From Pseudomonas sp. DY-1 (lineage in GTDB: Bacteria > Pseudomonadota > Gammaproteobacteria > Pseudomonadales > Pseudomonadaceae), in assembly GCF_003626975.1 (NCBI RefSeq), contig NZ_CP032616.1, positions 1,240,001 through 1,304,000 of the forward strand: a stretch of 64,000 nucleotides of DNA, read 5' to 3'. Position numbers and translations under genes: made by a program. Positions 1-8,369 of this stretch are shown here, one piece after another; position 1 is the stretch's first letter, and every line of letters starts with the position of its first letter. The notes under the pieces are model-generated. The model had not been told where the DNA came from and did no database searches. It worked only from the letters and a program-made list of their open reading frames with translations.

Positions 1-1
1 C

Positions 2-2182
2 ATGCCCGGGACACCGACGCTGTATTACGGCGACGAGATCGGAATGGGCGACAACATCTTCCTCGGAGACAGGGACGGCGTGCGCACGCCGATGCAGTGG
101 TCGATCGACCGCAATGGCGGGTTCTCCCGTGCGAATCCCGCCAGCCTGGTCCTTCCGCCGATCATGGACCCGCTGTATGGCTACCAGACCATCAATGTCG
201 AAGCGCAGGCCCATGATCCTCATTCGCTGCTCAACTGGATGCGCCGCATGCTCAATGTGCGCAAGCAGCAGAAGGCTTTCGGCCGGGGCAGCGTGAAAAT
301 GCTCTCGCCGAGCAACCGGCGCATCCTTGCCTACCTGCGCGAATATCGCGATGGCGACGGGCGCGACGAGAGCATCCTCTGCGTGGCCAACCTCTCCAGT
401 GCCGCCCAGGCCGTCGAATTGGAGCTGGCCGACTATGACGGCCGCGTGCCGGTGGAAATGGTCGGCGGCGCCTCATTTCCACCCATCGGCCAGCTCACCT
501 ACCTCCTGACACTACCGCCCTACGGCTTCTACTGGTTCTACCTGGCCGATGCCTCGCAGATGCCCAGCTGGCACAAGAAGCCAGTCGAGCGGATGCCGGA
601 ACTGCAGACCCTGGTCCTGCTGCGGCAGATCGACGAAATCATCCAGATCAAGGCGCGCCAGACCCTGGAGTTCGAGGCACTTCCGCTTTACCTACCCAAG
701 CGCCGCTGGTTCGGGGGAGGTAAAGTCGCGGCAGGCAGCGTGCACCTGCTCTATGCGATGCCGCTCGACGAGGGGCCGGACGCTCCGGTGATCGCGGAAA
801 TCGAGGTCCACGGCGCCCATGGTCCCGAGTGCTACCAGTTGCCGCTCGCCGTGGTACCTGAGCGCGCCAGCGGCAGCGACCTCCCGCAACAGCTCGCCCT
901 GGCGCGGATACGTCGAGGACGCAAGGTCGAGCTGCTGACCGATGCATTCTCGCTGCCGGGCTTCAGCCTCGACATCCTGCGCCACCTGCGTGCTGGCTCG
1001 GTGCTGCGCGGTGCGGATGGCGAACTGCAGTTCCTCCCCGAAGACGCGTTGGCCGACTTCGATCCGGGCCCGCACCCCGAGGTGAAACTGATCACCGCGG
1101 AACAATCCAACAGTTCCGCGCTGATCGGTGGCCGGTTGTTGCTCAAACTGCTGCGTCGTGGCTTCCCCGGTGTGCACCCGGAAGTCGAGATGGGACGCTT
1201 CCTCACCCATCACGGCTTCAACCACGTCGCGCCTTTCCTGGGCGAGGTGTTGCGCGTGGACGAGGATGGCCAGCCGCATACGCTGATGGTCTTGCAGCGC
1301 TATCTGGACAACCAGGGCGATGCCTGGACCTGGACGCTGAACAACCTTGATCGGGCCATACGCGATTGCATGGCTGGTGGGGAGGCGGACAGCGACCAGG
1401 GTGCCCTGGCGGAGCTTCGGGTATTCGCCGGTACCCTGGGCAAGCGCATCGGCGAAATGCACGCGGTGTTGGCGCGGCCCACCGAGGATCCCGATTTCGG
1501 ATACCAGCCGAGCGACGAAGGCGACAGCTCCACGTGGGCCACCCGCATCAGCGCACAGCTGCGCGAGGCTTTGAGCGCCCTGGCCCATGTCGAGGAACGG
1601 CTGGGTTCGGACGATGTCGGCTCTTTGCGGTGGCTGCGCGCCGAGGAAGAGCGCCTGCTGATGGTCATCGGCCGCCTGGCGACCCTGGCTGCCGGAGGCA
1701 TCCGGATTCGCGTGCATGGCGATCTGCACCTGGGTCAGGTGCTGGTGGTGCAGGGTGATGCCTACATCATCGACTTCGAGGGTGAGCCCAACCGGCCCTT
1801 GGCTGAGCGACGCCAACGCCATAGCCCAATGAAGGATGTGGCCGGCATGCTCAGGTCGTTCGACTACGCGGCGGCAGTGGCCCGGCGCAAGGTCTGCGGT
1901 GCCGACAGCACCGTCGAAGCGCGGGATGCGTGCACCACGGTCATCGCCCGCTATCGGGCCAATGCGCGCACTGCCTTCCTCGATGCCTATCGGCTCGCTG
2001 CCCGGTGCTTGCCCCATGAATGGCACGGCCGGGAAGGCGAGGGCGCTGCCCTGGCGCTGTTCAGCCTGGAAAAGGTCGCCTATGAAATTCTCTACGAACG
2101 CGGTCACCGCCCGGACTGGATCGACGTGCCCCTGCACGGGCTGCTGGAACTGGCGCGCCACCTGCTGGGACACCGCACATGA
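2..2182 (+). CDS. treS: Trehalose synthase / maltokinase fusion (TreS-Mak), 5' truncated by window
   Basis: C-terminal 726 codons of a two-domain enzyme; the gene continues upstream of the window. The first ~190 residues are the end of a GH13 trehalose synthase (maltose-trehalose interconversion), starting at the [15 protein letters not shown] strand. The rest is a maltokinase (Pep2/Mak) that phosphorylates maltose to maltose-1-phosphate for GlgE; its kinase core is visible as [10 protein letters not shown] (about residue 572) and YIIDFEGEP (about 588). Full-length fusions are about 1,100 residues, so roughly a third is missing because of the window edge, not a mutation. The stop overlaps the glgB start as ATGA, so the two are translationally coupled. 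A glgE gene is expected just upstream. Confidence 0.95.
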   Translation: MPGTPTLYYGDEIGMGDNIFLGDRDGVRTPMQWSIDRNGGFSRANPASLVLPPIMDPLYGYQTINVEAQAHDPHSLLNWMRRMLNVRKQQKAFGRGSVKMLSPSNRRILAYLREYRDGDGRDESILCVANLSSAAQAVELELADYDGRVPVEMVGGASFPPIGQLTYLLTLPPYGFYWFYLADASQMPSWHKKPVERMPELQTLVLLRQIDEIIQIKARQTLEFEALPLYLPKRRWFGGGKVAAGSVHLLYAMPLDEGPDAPVIAEIEVHGAHGPECYQLPLAVVPERASGSDLPQQLALARIRRGRKVELLTDAFSLPGFSLDILRHLRAGSVLRGADGELQFLPEDALADFDPGPHPEVKLITAEQSNSSALIGGRLLLKLLRRGFPGVHPEVEMGRFLTHHGFNHVAPFLGEVLRVDEDGQPHTLMVLQRYLDNQGDAWTWTLNNLDRAIRDCMAGGEADSDQGALAELRVFAGTLGKRIGEMHAVLARPTEDPDFGYQPSDEGDSSTWATRISAQLREALSALAHVEERLGSDDVGSLRWLRAEEERLLMVIGRLATLAAGGIRIRVHGDLHLGQVLVVQGDAYIIDFEGEPNRPLAERRQRHSPMKDVAGMLRSFDYAAAVARRKVCGADSTVEARDACTTVIARYRANARTAFLDAYRLAARCLPHEWHGREGEGAALALFSLEKVAYEILYERGHRPDWIDVPLHGLLELARHLLGHRT

Positions 2183-4341
2183 TCGATGAAGCGCTGCAAC
2201 GCCTGCGCCGGGCGGAAGAAGGGGACCCCTTCAGCTATCTCGGCCCTCATATCGAGGCCGACGGCGTAGGGGTACGGGCATGGTTGCCGGGCGCAGAGTC
2301 GGTGGAGCTGCTGGATGCCGTCGACCAGAGCCCGCTCGGTACGATGGTCAGGGCCGACCCGGAGGGGCTGTTCGAGGGGTTGATGGCGGAGCCGCGCAAG
2401 TACCTGCTACGCATCCAGTGGCCCGATGCCGAGCAGATTACTGAAGACCCGTATGCGTTCGGCCCGCTGCTCGGAGACCTCGATCTCTACCTGTTTGCCC
2501 AGGGCAACCACCACGAACTCGGCAGTTGCCTTGGGGCGCAGGTCATGAAACAGGACGGGATACCCGGCGTGCGCTTCGCCGTGTGGGCGCCTAATGCGCG
2601 ACGGGTTTCGGTGGTAGGTGATTTCAACGCCTGGGATGGTCGCCGGCACCCCATGCGCAGGCGCTATCCGGCCGGAATCTGGGAAATCTTCATTCCGCGC
2701 CTGGAGCCTGGTGAGCGCTACAAGTACGAACTCCTCGGTGCCGAAGGGCTTCTGCCCTTGAAGGCCGATCCGGTTGGGTTGGCCGGCGAGCCGCCGCCCG
2801 CGACCAGTTCCCGCGTGACTGGTGCGCTGGCATTCGAATGGCAGGACCAGGAATGGATGGACCGGCGCAAGGTCGCCCAGCAGCCAGGCCAGCCGTTGGC
2901 CATCTACGAACTGCATGCTGGTTCCTGGCAATGGATCGAAGAGCGTCCACCGAGCTGGGCGGAACTTGCCGATCGCCTGATTCCCTACATCCTGGAAGTG
3001 GGCTTCACCCATATCGAGTTGATGCCGATCATGGAGCACCCCTTCGGCGGCTCCTGGGGCTACCAGCCGCTCTCGCTATTCGCGCCCACCGCACGTCTGG
3101 GCAGCCCGGAGGATTTCGCCGCTTTCGTCGATGCCTGCCACCGTGGGGGAATAGGGGTGATCCTTGACTGGGTTCCGGCGCACTTTCCCGCCGATGAACA
3201 TGGGCTGGCCCGGTTCGACGGGACGGCACTGTACGAATACCAGCACCCGTTCGAAGGCTTCCACCAGGATTGGGACACACTGATCTACAACCTCGGCCGC
3301 AGCGAGGTGCATGGCTTCATGCTGGCCTCGGCGCTGCACTGGCTACGTGTCTATCACGTCGACGGCCTGCGGGTGGACGCGGTAGCCTCGATGCTCTACC
3401 GGGACTACTCGCGCAAGGAAGGCGAGTGGATTCCCAACCGCCACGGAGGGCGTGAGAACCTCGAAGCCATCGAGTTCCTCCGTCATCTCAACGGGGTGGT
3501 GCGCAGCGAGGTGCCAGGCGCCCTGGTCATAGCCGAGGAGTCCACCGCCTGGCCGGGCGTCAGCCACCCCGCAGCGGAGGGCGGGCTGGGGTTCTCCTAC
3601 AAATGGAACATGGGCTGGATGCACGACAGCCTGGCCTACATCCAGAAAGAGCCGGTCCACCGCAAGCACCATCACCATCAGGTGACGTTCGGCCTGCTCT
3701 ACGCCTTCTCGGAGCACTTCATCCTGCCGATCTCCCACGACGAGGTGGTGCATGGCAAGGGATCGTTGCTGGGGCGGATGCCTGGGGACCGGTGGCAGCA
3801 GTTTGCCAACCTGCGCCTGTATCTCGCGTTCATGTGGACCCATCCAGGCAAGAAGTTGCTGTTCATGGGCTGCGAATTCGGCCAATGGCGGGAGTGGAAC
3901 CATGACCAACAGTTGGACTGGTACCTGCTGCGTTACCCGGAGCATGCCGCCGTCCGCGACCTGGTGCAGACGCTCAACACCCTTTACCGGCAGGAGCCAC
4001 CGCTCCATCAGCGCGACGGACGCGCCGACGGTTTCCAGTGGTTGATCGGCGACGACTCCCACAACAGCGTCTACGCCTGGTTGCGCCATGGCGAAAACGG
4101 TAAACCGCTGCTGGTGGTGCACAATTTCACCCCCGAGCCACGCAACGCCTACCGCATCGGCGTACCCAGGGCCGGACTCTGGCAATTGCTGTTGAACACC
4201 GATGAGGAACGCTTCAGCGGCTCGGGCGCGGGTACCTCGGGAGCCCTCGACAGTGAGCCGGTGATTGCCCATGGCGAGGCCCAGTCGCTGCTGCTGGACC
4301 TCCCGCCACTGGGTACGTTGATCTTCCGGCCTGCGCGCTGA
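2179..4341 (+). CDS. glgB: 1,4-alpha-glucan branching enzyme GlgB
   Basis: 720-residue branching enzyme that introduces alpha-1,6 branches into linear glucan. N-terminal CBM48 modules occupy about residues 15-220, followed by a GH13 barrel. Catalytic residues are readable: nucleophile D400 in [11 protein letters not shown], acid E453 in VIAEEST and transition-state stabiliser D521 in [11 protein letters not shown]. The ATG overlaps the treS-mak stop by 4 nt, so GlgB is made with the maltose-1-P branch of glucan synthesis. Length is normal for the family (about 730). Confidence 0.97.
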   Translation: MIDEALQRLRRAEEGDPFSYLGPHIEADGVGVRAWLPGAESVELLDAVDQSPLGTMVRADPEGLFEGLMAEPRKYLLRIQWPDAEQITEDPYAFGPLLGDLDLYLFAQGNHHELGSCLGAQVMKQDGIPGVRFAVWAPNARRVSVVGDFNAWDGRRHPMRRRYPAGIWEIFIPRLEPGERYKYELLGAEGLLPLKADPVGLAGEPPPATSSRVTGALAFEWQDQEWMDRRKVAQQPGQPLAIYELHAGSWQWIEERPPSWAELADRLIPYILEVGFTHIELMPIMEHPFGGSWGYQPLSLFAPTARLGSPEDFAAFVDACHRGGIGVILDWVPAHFPADEHGLARFDGTALYEYQHPFEGFHQDWDTLIYNLGRSEVHGFMLASALHWLRVYHVDGLRVDAVASMLYRDYSRKEGEWIPNRHGGRENLEAIEFLRHLNGVVRSEVPGALVIAEESTAWPGVSHPAAEGGLGFSYKWNMGWMHDSLAYIQKEPVHRKHHHHQVTFGLLYAFSEHFILPISHDEVVHGKGSLLGRMPGDRWQQFANLRLYLAFMWTHPGKKLLFMGCEFGQWREWNHDQQLDWYLLRYPEHAAVRDLVQTLNTLYRQEPPLHQRDGRADGFQWLIGDDSHNSVYAWLRHGENGKPLLVVHNFTPEPRNAYRIGVPRAGLWQLLLNTDEERFSGSGAGTSGALDSEPVIAHGEAQSLLLDLPPLGTLIFRPAR

Positions 4342-4372
4342 AAAGAACCGTAGATCGGACTCGAGCGCCCCG

Positions 4373-4786
4373 TCAGTGAGCGCGAGCGACGCCTTGGAGT
4401 ACCGTGGCGCTGGCGTGCTCACTGCGACTGGCGACGATATTGCCGAGTGACACCACACCCACAAGGCGCTTTTCGCGATTGAGCACGGGGAGCCGGCGCA
4501 GCTGGATCTGCGCCATGTTGGCGGCGACGTGCTGGACGTCTTCGTCTTCGAAGCAGTAGCGCACATCGCCGCTCATGATCTGACGCACCGGCGTTTCCCC
4601 GCCAAGCCCCGCTGCTACGCCGCGCAGGGCGATATCCCGATCGGTAACCATGCCGACCAGCCTATCGCCTTCGTGCACCAGGATCGCGCCGCTGTCGATG
4701 CTCTCCATGAGTGAAGCGACTTCCCGCAGGCTTCGCTCCGGCGTAGTGGTCTGAACGTTTCGCGTCATGACTTCGCTGATTTTCAT
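4373..4786 (-). CDS. CBS-domain pair protein
   Basis: 137-residue protein made of two CBS domains (a Bateman module), a sensor of adenine nucleotides or similar ligands in this family. The start MKISEVMTRNVQ was chosen because AAAGGA lies 9 nt upstream; a TTG further upstream would add six residues encoded by that same ribosome-binding stretch. CBS1 has SIDSGAILV and GMVTDRDIALRG; CBS2 has RRLPVLNREKRLVGVVSLG. It is convergent with glgB with only 31 nt between. Stand-alone CBS proteins like this are common among pseudomonad stress genes; the target is unknown. Confidence 0.9.
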   Translation of the reverse strand: MKISEVMTRNVQTTTPERSLREVASLMESIDSGAILVHEGDRLVGMVTDRDIALRGVAAGLGGETPVRQIMSGDVRYCFEDEDVQHVAANMAQIQLRRLPVLNREKRLVGVVSLGNIVASRSEHASATVLQGVARAH

Positions 4787-4981
4787 CTCGGTTATTCCTT
4801 TCAATGCGAAGGCCCCGGCTGGGGCCCCTGAAACAGTCGACTGGCCTGGCTCGTGGTCGTTCAGGTTGTTTCATCGGTACCGGCCATCAGTGAACTCGAA
4901 CGCCGCTTGGAGAGTGCCTGTCACCTGTAAGTGCGACACGAAGCCACGAGCGAGCCGGGACGTCCGGCATGGGAGGCAGTC

Positions 4982-5431
4982 ATGATCGATCGACACGAAA
5001 CGGCCAAGGTCCTCAACGGACTCGTACAGACCTGCAAGGATGGAGAAGAGGGTTTTCGCACCTGCGCCAAGGCGGTCCTGAGCCCACCGTTGCAGGAACT
5101 CTTCGAGGCCCGCGCCGAAGAATGCGCGGCGTCGGCAGAGAAACTGCAGAGTCTGGTTATGGAGCTGGGTGACACGCCCGAGGATGACACCAGCATTGGC
5201 GGCGACATGCACCGCCACTGGATCGATTTCAAGGCGCTCGTCACCGGGCAGAACGAGAAGGCCATCCTCGATGAGTGCGAGCGGGGCGAGGACGCCGCGA
5301 TGGAAGACTATCAGAAGGCCCTGGATCAACCCTTGCCACCCGCGATACGCGAGATCGTCCAGGTGCAGTACGCCGGCGTGATACGCAATCATGGACAGAT
5401 CCGTGCGTTGCGCGAAAGTGGGCGAATCTGA
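4982..5431 (+). CDS. DUF2383 / PA2169-family ferritin-like helical protein
   Basis: 149-residue all-helical protein starting MIDRHETAKVLNGLVQTC, with a strong GGGAGG site 5 nt upstream. The repeated helices, with Glu/His-rich stretches such as AEECAASAEKL and IRNHGQIRAL, fit the DUF2383 (PA2169-family) fold, a ferritin-like four-helix bundle of unknown function seen in stress-response genes. It is divergent from the CBS gene, with 195 nt between that may hold promoters for both. No clear diiron ligand set can be assigned by eye. Confidence 0.8.
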   Translation: MIDRHETAKVLNGLVQTCKDGEEGFRTCAKAVLSPPLQELFEARAEECAASAEKLQSLVMELGDTPEDDTSIGGDMHRHWIDFKALVTGQNEKAILDECERGEDAAMEDYQKALDQPLPPAIREIVQVQYAGVIRNHGQIRALRESGRI

Positions 5432-5464
5432 GCTGATCATCTGGACTCGGGAAACCATGCGGAG

Positions 5465-5496
5465 CGATACCCATGCGGAGATGCGGATGGGTATCG
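5465..5496. terminator. Perfect 10-bp hairpin between convergent genes
   Basis: CGATACCCAT and ATGGGTATCG pair perfectly around a 12-nt loop, 33 nt after the DUF2383 stop and before the end of the convergent hydrolase gene. The position suggests a bidirectional terminator, but neither side has a T tract, so this is an inference. Confidence 0.45.
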
Positions 5497-5563
5497 AAAA
5501 CTTCACCTATCCTGCGTTGCTGTGGCCAGTTCCGTGGCCTGGCTCGACCCTATGCGTCCTGCG

Positions 5564-6334
5564 CTAGGAGTAGCGCGCCGAATGATGGGGATAGCTACCC
5601 ACCCGCGCGCCGATGACCATCTCGCTGAACCAGTTGGTGAGGATTCCCGTGTAGGCCTGCTGGTCGCAGTCCTGGCTAAGGGCATGGTCCGCGCCATCCA
5701 GAATCCTGTGGGTCAGGGAGTGGGCTCGCTCGAACGCCGCGCGATAGCTCATCAGGGTGGTGTGCGGCACGAAGGTGTCGTGCTCGGACTCCACCAGCAG
5801 GACATCTCCGGTAAACCCCGCACAGGCCTTCAGCGCGAGGTTGTCCACCGGATTCCAGGGAATGTTGCGGTACCGCGCCAGACGCCCGGCGTCCAGCATA
5901 TGCTTCGGTAAATCCCACTCATCGTCCCAGTACAGCGCGGGCACCCGCAGGGCCAACCATTTCACCGGCCGCAACGTGGAGAGAAAGGTCGCGAGGTAGC
6001 CGCCGTAGCTGCTGCCTATCACCGCGATGGCCTCGGCGTCGATCGCCGGATGGGTCGCCAGTCGGTCGTAGGCAGCCACGATGTCTTCGAGGTTGTGCCG
6101 CCGGGTGACGCTTTCCTTCGCGGCGATGGTCTTCTCGTGGCCGCGAAGGTCGAAGGTCAGGCATACGCAGCCCAGACCAGCAATGCCACGGGCGCGGGCC
6201 AGGTCCCGCTGTTGGCTGCCGCCCCAGCCATGCACGAAGAGAACGCCCGGGACTCTGGTCTCGGGCGCCAGGAGCGTTCCGGCTATGGCTTCGTTGTCCA
6301 CAACGATTTCCACCTGTTCGCTATGTGCTGTCAT
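5564..6334 (-). CDS. Alpha/beta hydrolase, dienelactone-hydrolase/acyl-peptidase-like
   Basis: 256-residue cytoplasmic alpha/beta hydrolase. The start MTAHSEQVEIVVDNEAIAG was chosen for the AAGGTGG site upstream. Visible elements are the oxyanion motif FVHGWGGSQQ, nucleophile elbow GSSYGG (Ser nucleophile), an acid in VESEHDTFV and the catalytic His in LDGADHAL. It begins inside the last codons of the DUF3182-like gene (14-nt overlap), so it is the third gene of an operon secreted protein - DUF3182-like - hydrolase. Substrate cannot be told from sequence. Confidence 0.87.
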   Translation of the reverse strand: MTAHSEQVEIVVDNEAIAGTLLAPETRVPGVLFVHGWGGSQQRDLARARGIAGLGCVCLTFDLRGHEKTIAAKESVTRRHNLEDIVAAYDRLATHPAIDAEAIAVIGSSYGGYLATFLSTLRPVKWLALRVPALYWDDEWDLPKHMLDAGRLARYRNIPWNPVDNLALKACAGFTGDVLLVESEHDTFVPHTTLMSYRAAFERAHSLTHRILDGADHALSQDCDQQAYTGILTNWFSEMVIGARVGSYPHHSARYS

Positions 6335-7418
6335 GAGGTTCCACCTTGACGTACTTGGAGAGTTTGCCGAGGCCCGGCTCCATCCCCTGAAAGAGTGGAA
6401 TCGAGCCGGAAGGAGCCGTTGCGTCGCCATAGATTTCATGCGTCGAGGCACAGATGCTCGTCAACGTCGGATCAGCGGCAAAAGCTTCCAGGGCGAACAC
6501 TTCTGCCGCGCTCGCACCGCCTGCGCGCCAGGATTGCTCCAGGACGCCGGAGCGCTGTTGGCCGAGGGCGTCCAGCCCCCTTGCGATGTCGTAGTTGCGG
6601 CGTGAGGCGAACATCTCCGGATAGCTGTCGAAAGCAGCCTTCTCGTAGATGCGCGCCTGTTCGATGGCAAGGCGTGTCGTGGCCGGGATATCGAGTTTGA
6701 TCAGGTCCGCGTAGTCGCCCCTCACCAACGTCAGCTGCGAGCCGCCGTACACGCTGTCACCATCGTTGTCGCGGGTCAGCTGCTGAGTGCCGAAGTAGCT
6801 GACGACCAGGCCGGCAGCCTGTACCTGGCCGACACTGAAAGTCTCCGGCTGGTCCAGATCCTCTTCCAGCACCAGTCCCCAGGTTCCGATCTCTTCCAGG
6901 TCCTGTTCGTCCAGCGCTTGGCCGAGGTCGTGCTGGTTCCAGATCACTTGCTGGCCCCGACCGGCTTTGCCCCGTACCGGTTTCAGGCGCAGCGGGCCAT
7001 GTTCCAGCATGGCTTCACCGGCACGCCGGGCGTCGGCCAGGTCGAATACCGTGTAGCCGTGCAGGACTGCCTTGGCCGCTTGCTCGGCAAAGCGTTCCGA
7101 CCAGCCTGGCGGTACTCGCGCCGGCAGTTTGAACAGCGGATGGGTGATGGCCTTTGTGGCTGTGAAGGGGTGTGGCACAAGACCGCCGAAGAAATCCTCC
7201 GGCCCGTTTATGCCTAGTCCTTTGCCGCTGCCGATCAGGGTTTCATCGGGAATCAGGTAGTAACGTCCACGGTCATGGCGCAGTGGATCGTAACGGCCGA
7301 GAAACGGGCATCCCAGCAGTTCCCCAAGTTTCTCTCCAAGCACCCGGTGTACCGCCAGTTCGTGTTCCAGGAAGCGTTCGCCGACCTGCAGCAACAGTAC
7401 TCCGTCGTGATTCTTCAT
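6321..7418 (-). CDS. Conserved hypothetical protein, DUF3182-like
   Basis: 365-residue protein of unknown function, resembling the proteobacterial DUF3182 family (recalled, not searched). The start MKNHDGVLLLQVGERFLEHE has GGGAG upstream and overlaps the previous stop by one base (TGATG). The middle region has the feel of an ATP-grasp nucleotide-binding fold: LRLKPVRGKAGRGQQVI, WGLVLEEDL and RNYDIARG would correspond to lysine, linker and metal-binding positions. That assignment is my inference. It sits between a secreted small protein and a hydrolase in one operon. Confidence 0.7.
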   Translation of the reverse strand: MKNHDGVLLLQVGERFLEHELAVHRVLGEKLGELLGCPFLGRYDPLRHDRGRYYLIPDETLIGSGKGLGINGPEDFFGGLVPHPFTATKAITHPLFKLPARVPPGWSERFAEQAAKAVLHGYTVFDLADARRAGEAMLEHGPLRLKPVRGKAGRGQQVIWNQHDLGQALDEQDLEEIGTWGLVLEEDLDQPETFSVGQVQAAGLVVSYFGTQQLTRDNDGDSVYGGSQLTLVRGDYADLIKLDIPATTRLAIEQARIYEKAAFDSYPEMFASRRNYDIARGLDALGQQRSGVLEQSWRAGGASAAEVFALEAFAADPTLTSICASTHEIYGDATAPSGSIPLFQGMEPGLGKLSKYVKVEPHDST

Positions 7419-7846
7419 CACTGCTCCCGCCACGTGCCGCCGCTGTTTTCACAGTCGGCACGGGCCTGACCCAGATTGGCGACGCTGTAAAAGTTGGTGA
7501 CCACCTTGGCGTCATTGGGAATGGCCGGTCGTGCCTGGCTTTCGGTCTCCGCTGTGGACCGGTAGTTTGCCAGCGATTCCTGGGTGAGGGCCGCCACGCA
7601 TTGGCCCTGGGTATCGTCGGCGCACCTTTCCACCTTGCGCTTCTGGCTGCTGAGCATTTCCTTGCTTTCATTGCTGCAGGACCAGTCGATCGCCGATTCG
7701 GGCATGCCGGTGAACTCGTAGCAGGTTTCCATCTCGACTTCTGGCACTGCGGCACTGGAAGAACGGGTCATGACATGGCAGGCATCGGCCAGGGCCGGAC
7801 CGGCGCCGAGGAGGCAAAGCAGCGGTATCAGGGGGGCGATGCGCAT
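7418..7846 (-). CDS. Small secreted protein of unknown function
   Basis: 142 residues with a clear signal peptide (MRIAPLIPLLCLLGAGPALA, cut before DACHV). The mature part carries six cysteines (CHVM, CYEF, CSNE, CADD, CVAA, CENS), suggesting disulfides in the periplasm. No family recognised. It is the first gene of a three-gene operon with the DUF3182-like protein and the hydrolase; the downstream start overlaps its stop by one base. Confidence 0.75.
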   Translation of the reverse strand: MRIAPLIPLLCLLGAGPALADACHVMTRSSSAAVPEVEMETCYEFTGMPESAIDWSCSNESKEMLSSQKRKVERCADDTQGQCVAALTQESLANYRSTAETESQARPAIPNDAKVVTNFYSVANLGQARADCENSGGTWREQ

Positions 7847-8011
7847 GGTCGATCTCCGGGGAGCTGTTCACTGGTTCTGAACGGGCGGGCTTGCGGAGAG
7901 TTCAGGGCGATTGATCAACGGGCGCCATCGGGGCGAGAAAGTCTGAACTCGTCGGCGCTCCCGTGGACTCATCTTGAAGGGGCCATCACCGGCGACGAGG
8001 AGCAACCAGCC

Positions 8012-8341
8012 ATGAAGCGGAACTGGGATCTGATCAGGGAGTTGCTGCTGGAAATCGAGGCCATGGAGCCGGGCCATCTCGCTTCTCTCCACTGCACCGA
8101 TGGGTGCAGCTTGGAGGAAGCCGACTATCACCTTCATCTCCTCGAACAGGCAGGCCTGGTGGAGTGCAAGGAGCAACACCAATGGAACGGCGAATCCGGG
8201 CGCGTAGCCAGTTCGCTGACCCTGCAGGGGCATGACCTGCTCGACAGCATTCGCGACCAGGATACCTGGAACGCGAAGAAAACCATGCTGCTGCAACGAC
8301 TTGGCGCTATCTCCTACGAATCGCTACGCAAGGTCTTCTGA
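8012..8341 (+). CDS. DUF2513-type winged-helix-like protein
   Basis: 109 residues beginning MKRNWDLIRELLLEIEAMEP, the characteristic opening of DUF2513 proteins, which look like small winged-helix proteins (family function unknown). LEEADYHLHLLEQAGLVEC followed by SLTLQGHDLLDSIRD fits the winged-helix pattern. AGGAG lies 9 nt upstream. The same frame stays open for about 840 nt further upstream, but that stretch is antisense to the DUF3182-like gene and not coding. It precedes glgP by 28 nt on the same strand and may share its transcript. Confidence 0.8.
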   Translation: MKRNWDLIRELLLEIEAMEPGHLASLHCTDGCSLEEADYHLHLLEQAGLVECKEQHQWNGESGRVASSLTLQGHDLLDSIRDQDTWNAKKTMLLQRLGAISYESLRKVF

Positions 8342-8369
8342 AACCCATTGCATCTGACGAGAGGCGGTC

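Noticed and set aside
692..2173. 493-codon minus-strand open frame
   Set aside because: Antisense shadow of treS-mak, which has clear catalytic motifs on the plus strand; no ribosome site or family motif.
3343..4566. 407-codon minus-strand open frame
   Set aside because: Antisense of glgB and overlapping the CBS gene; high GC keeps this frame open by chance.
7172..8341. Long plus-strand frame of 389 codons
   Set aside because: Only the last 109 codons (DUF2513-type gene) are protein-like; the rest is antisense to the DUF3182-like and secreted-protein genes.
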